Assembly: GCA_903907815.1 (NCBI GenBank)
Contig: CAIVPM010000364.1
Span: 1 to 34,739 of the forward strand
Source of the DNA: an uncultured Chitinophagaceae bacterium
GTDB taxonomy: Bacteria > Bacteroidota > Bacteroidia > Chitinophagales > Chitinophagaceae
DNA length: 34,739 nucleotides
Direction: 5' to 3'
Shown: in pieces, positions 34,482-34,739 of the stretch
Layout: the number at the start of each line of letters is the position of its first letter
How positions within the stretch are numbered: position 1 is the first letter of the stretch
Translations under genes and position numbers: made by a program
The notes under the pieces: generated by a model
The model's database searches: none
Told to the model about the DNA's origin: nothing
The model's input: only the letters and a program-made list of their open reading frames with translations

Positions 34482-34739
34482 TCAGATACTTGTCATCTTT
34501 TTAAAAATAACCAGATCATCATATCTTTTTTTAAAATATTTATTTGCGAATGTTTTACATGTAATATTAATATGAGTATCTTCTATTGTAACATTAATTA
34601 AATTTACAACACCTTGTAAATTATATGGAGATTTAGTTAAATCAATCATTCGTATATGAGAACCTATTTTCAAATCACAAACATTTTGAATAAAAACGTA
34701 TGTATTTAAGGCGTCGTTTATATTTTTTCTTTTTTTTAT
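34482..34739 (-). CDS. Hypothetical protein, C-terminal part (runs off window end)
   Basis: The minus-strand frame is open from the window edge to TGA (complement of 34482-34484), 85 residues. The true start lies outside; an internal TTG should not be taken as the start, because the frame continues upstream as a lysine-rich stretch followed by NINDALNTYVFIQNVCDLK. The visible part contains IGSHIRMIDLTKSPYNLQG and TFANKYFKKRYDDLVIFKK, suggesting a small beta-rich domain. Composition is AT-rich like the two preceding viral-type genes, and it is convergent with the Nmad1-like gene, 5 bases apart. No family is recognised. Confidence 0.6.
   Translation of the reverse strand: MKKRKNINDALNTYVFIQNVCDLKIGSHIRMIDLTKSPYNLQGVVNLINVTIEDTHINITCKTFANKYFKKRYDDLVIFKKMTSI

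Noticed and set aside
34482-34673. Complete 63-residue gene starting at an internal TTG
   Set aside because: The frame stays open to the window edge with viral-type sequence, so it is better read as the end of a longer gene.

Overview
The window is almost certainly two genomes joined in one sequence. Positions 1 to about 32970 are from a Bacteroidota bacterium. Supporting evidence: SusC/SusD genes, type IX secretion (T9SS) sorting tails of both type A and type B, Bacteroidota-style promoters (TTTG/TTG, 20-bp spacer, TAnnTTTG) and a Y_Y_Y/LuxR membrane regulator. The style resembles Chitinophagaceae/Sphingobacteriia, but the genus cannot be set from this sequence. Positions from about 33015 to the end look like a nucleocytoplasmic large DNA virus (giant virus) or a close relative: short, AT-rich, tightly spaced genes, including the tail of a Ulp1-like protease and a nucleotide-modification-associated (Nmad1-like) protein. 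The join lies in roughly 32970-33015 and is probably an assembly chimera, though a real insertion cannot be excluded.

Layout. 1-148: end of an OmpA-family gene. 211-2601: a large type B T9SS-secreted protein. 2604-5501 (minus): a membrane-spanning sensor with periplasmic propeller and cytoplasmic LuxR-type HTH, convergent with the previous gene and divergent from the next. 5756-11221 and 13299-16325: two giant secreted non-catalytic proteins made of nine copies of one carbohydrate-binding-like module interleaved with Big_2-like Ig domains. They are preceded by paralogous promoter/leader regions with three TGTAGTA heptamers at identical spacing. Between them lie a small glycine-rich protein with a PID-CTERM-like tail, a YhhN-like membrane protein, two hairpin terminators and a 42-bp tandem array.

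16500-32186 is a polysaccharide utilisation locus, best read as beta-1,3-glucan (laminarin/callose-type): SusC, SusD, two PKD-bearing surface lipoproteins, a GH16 laminarinase-like lipoprotein, a clan GH-A glycosidase, a large GH149-like beta-1,3-oligoglucan phosphorylase, a GH17 lipoprotein and a GPH-family sugar symporter, ended by a 16-bp perfect hairpin. Inferred flow: GH16 and the binding proteins act outside; SusCD imports oligosaccharides; GH17 and the GH-A enzyme trim them in the periplasm or at the surface; the symporter moves short products inward; the phosphorylase makes glucose-1-phosphate in the cytoplasm. The sensor and the T9SS binding proteins are plausible partners by position.

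32187-33014 has no gene. It carries the operon terminator, a second 42-bp tandem array, dispersed imperfect repeats and a REP-like hairpin cluster of the kind seen in Bacteroidota, which is why the join is placed after them.
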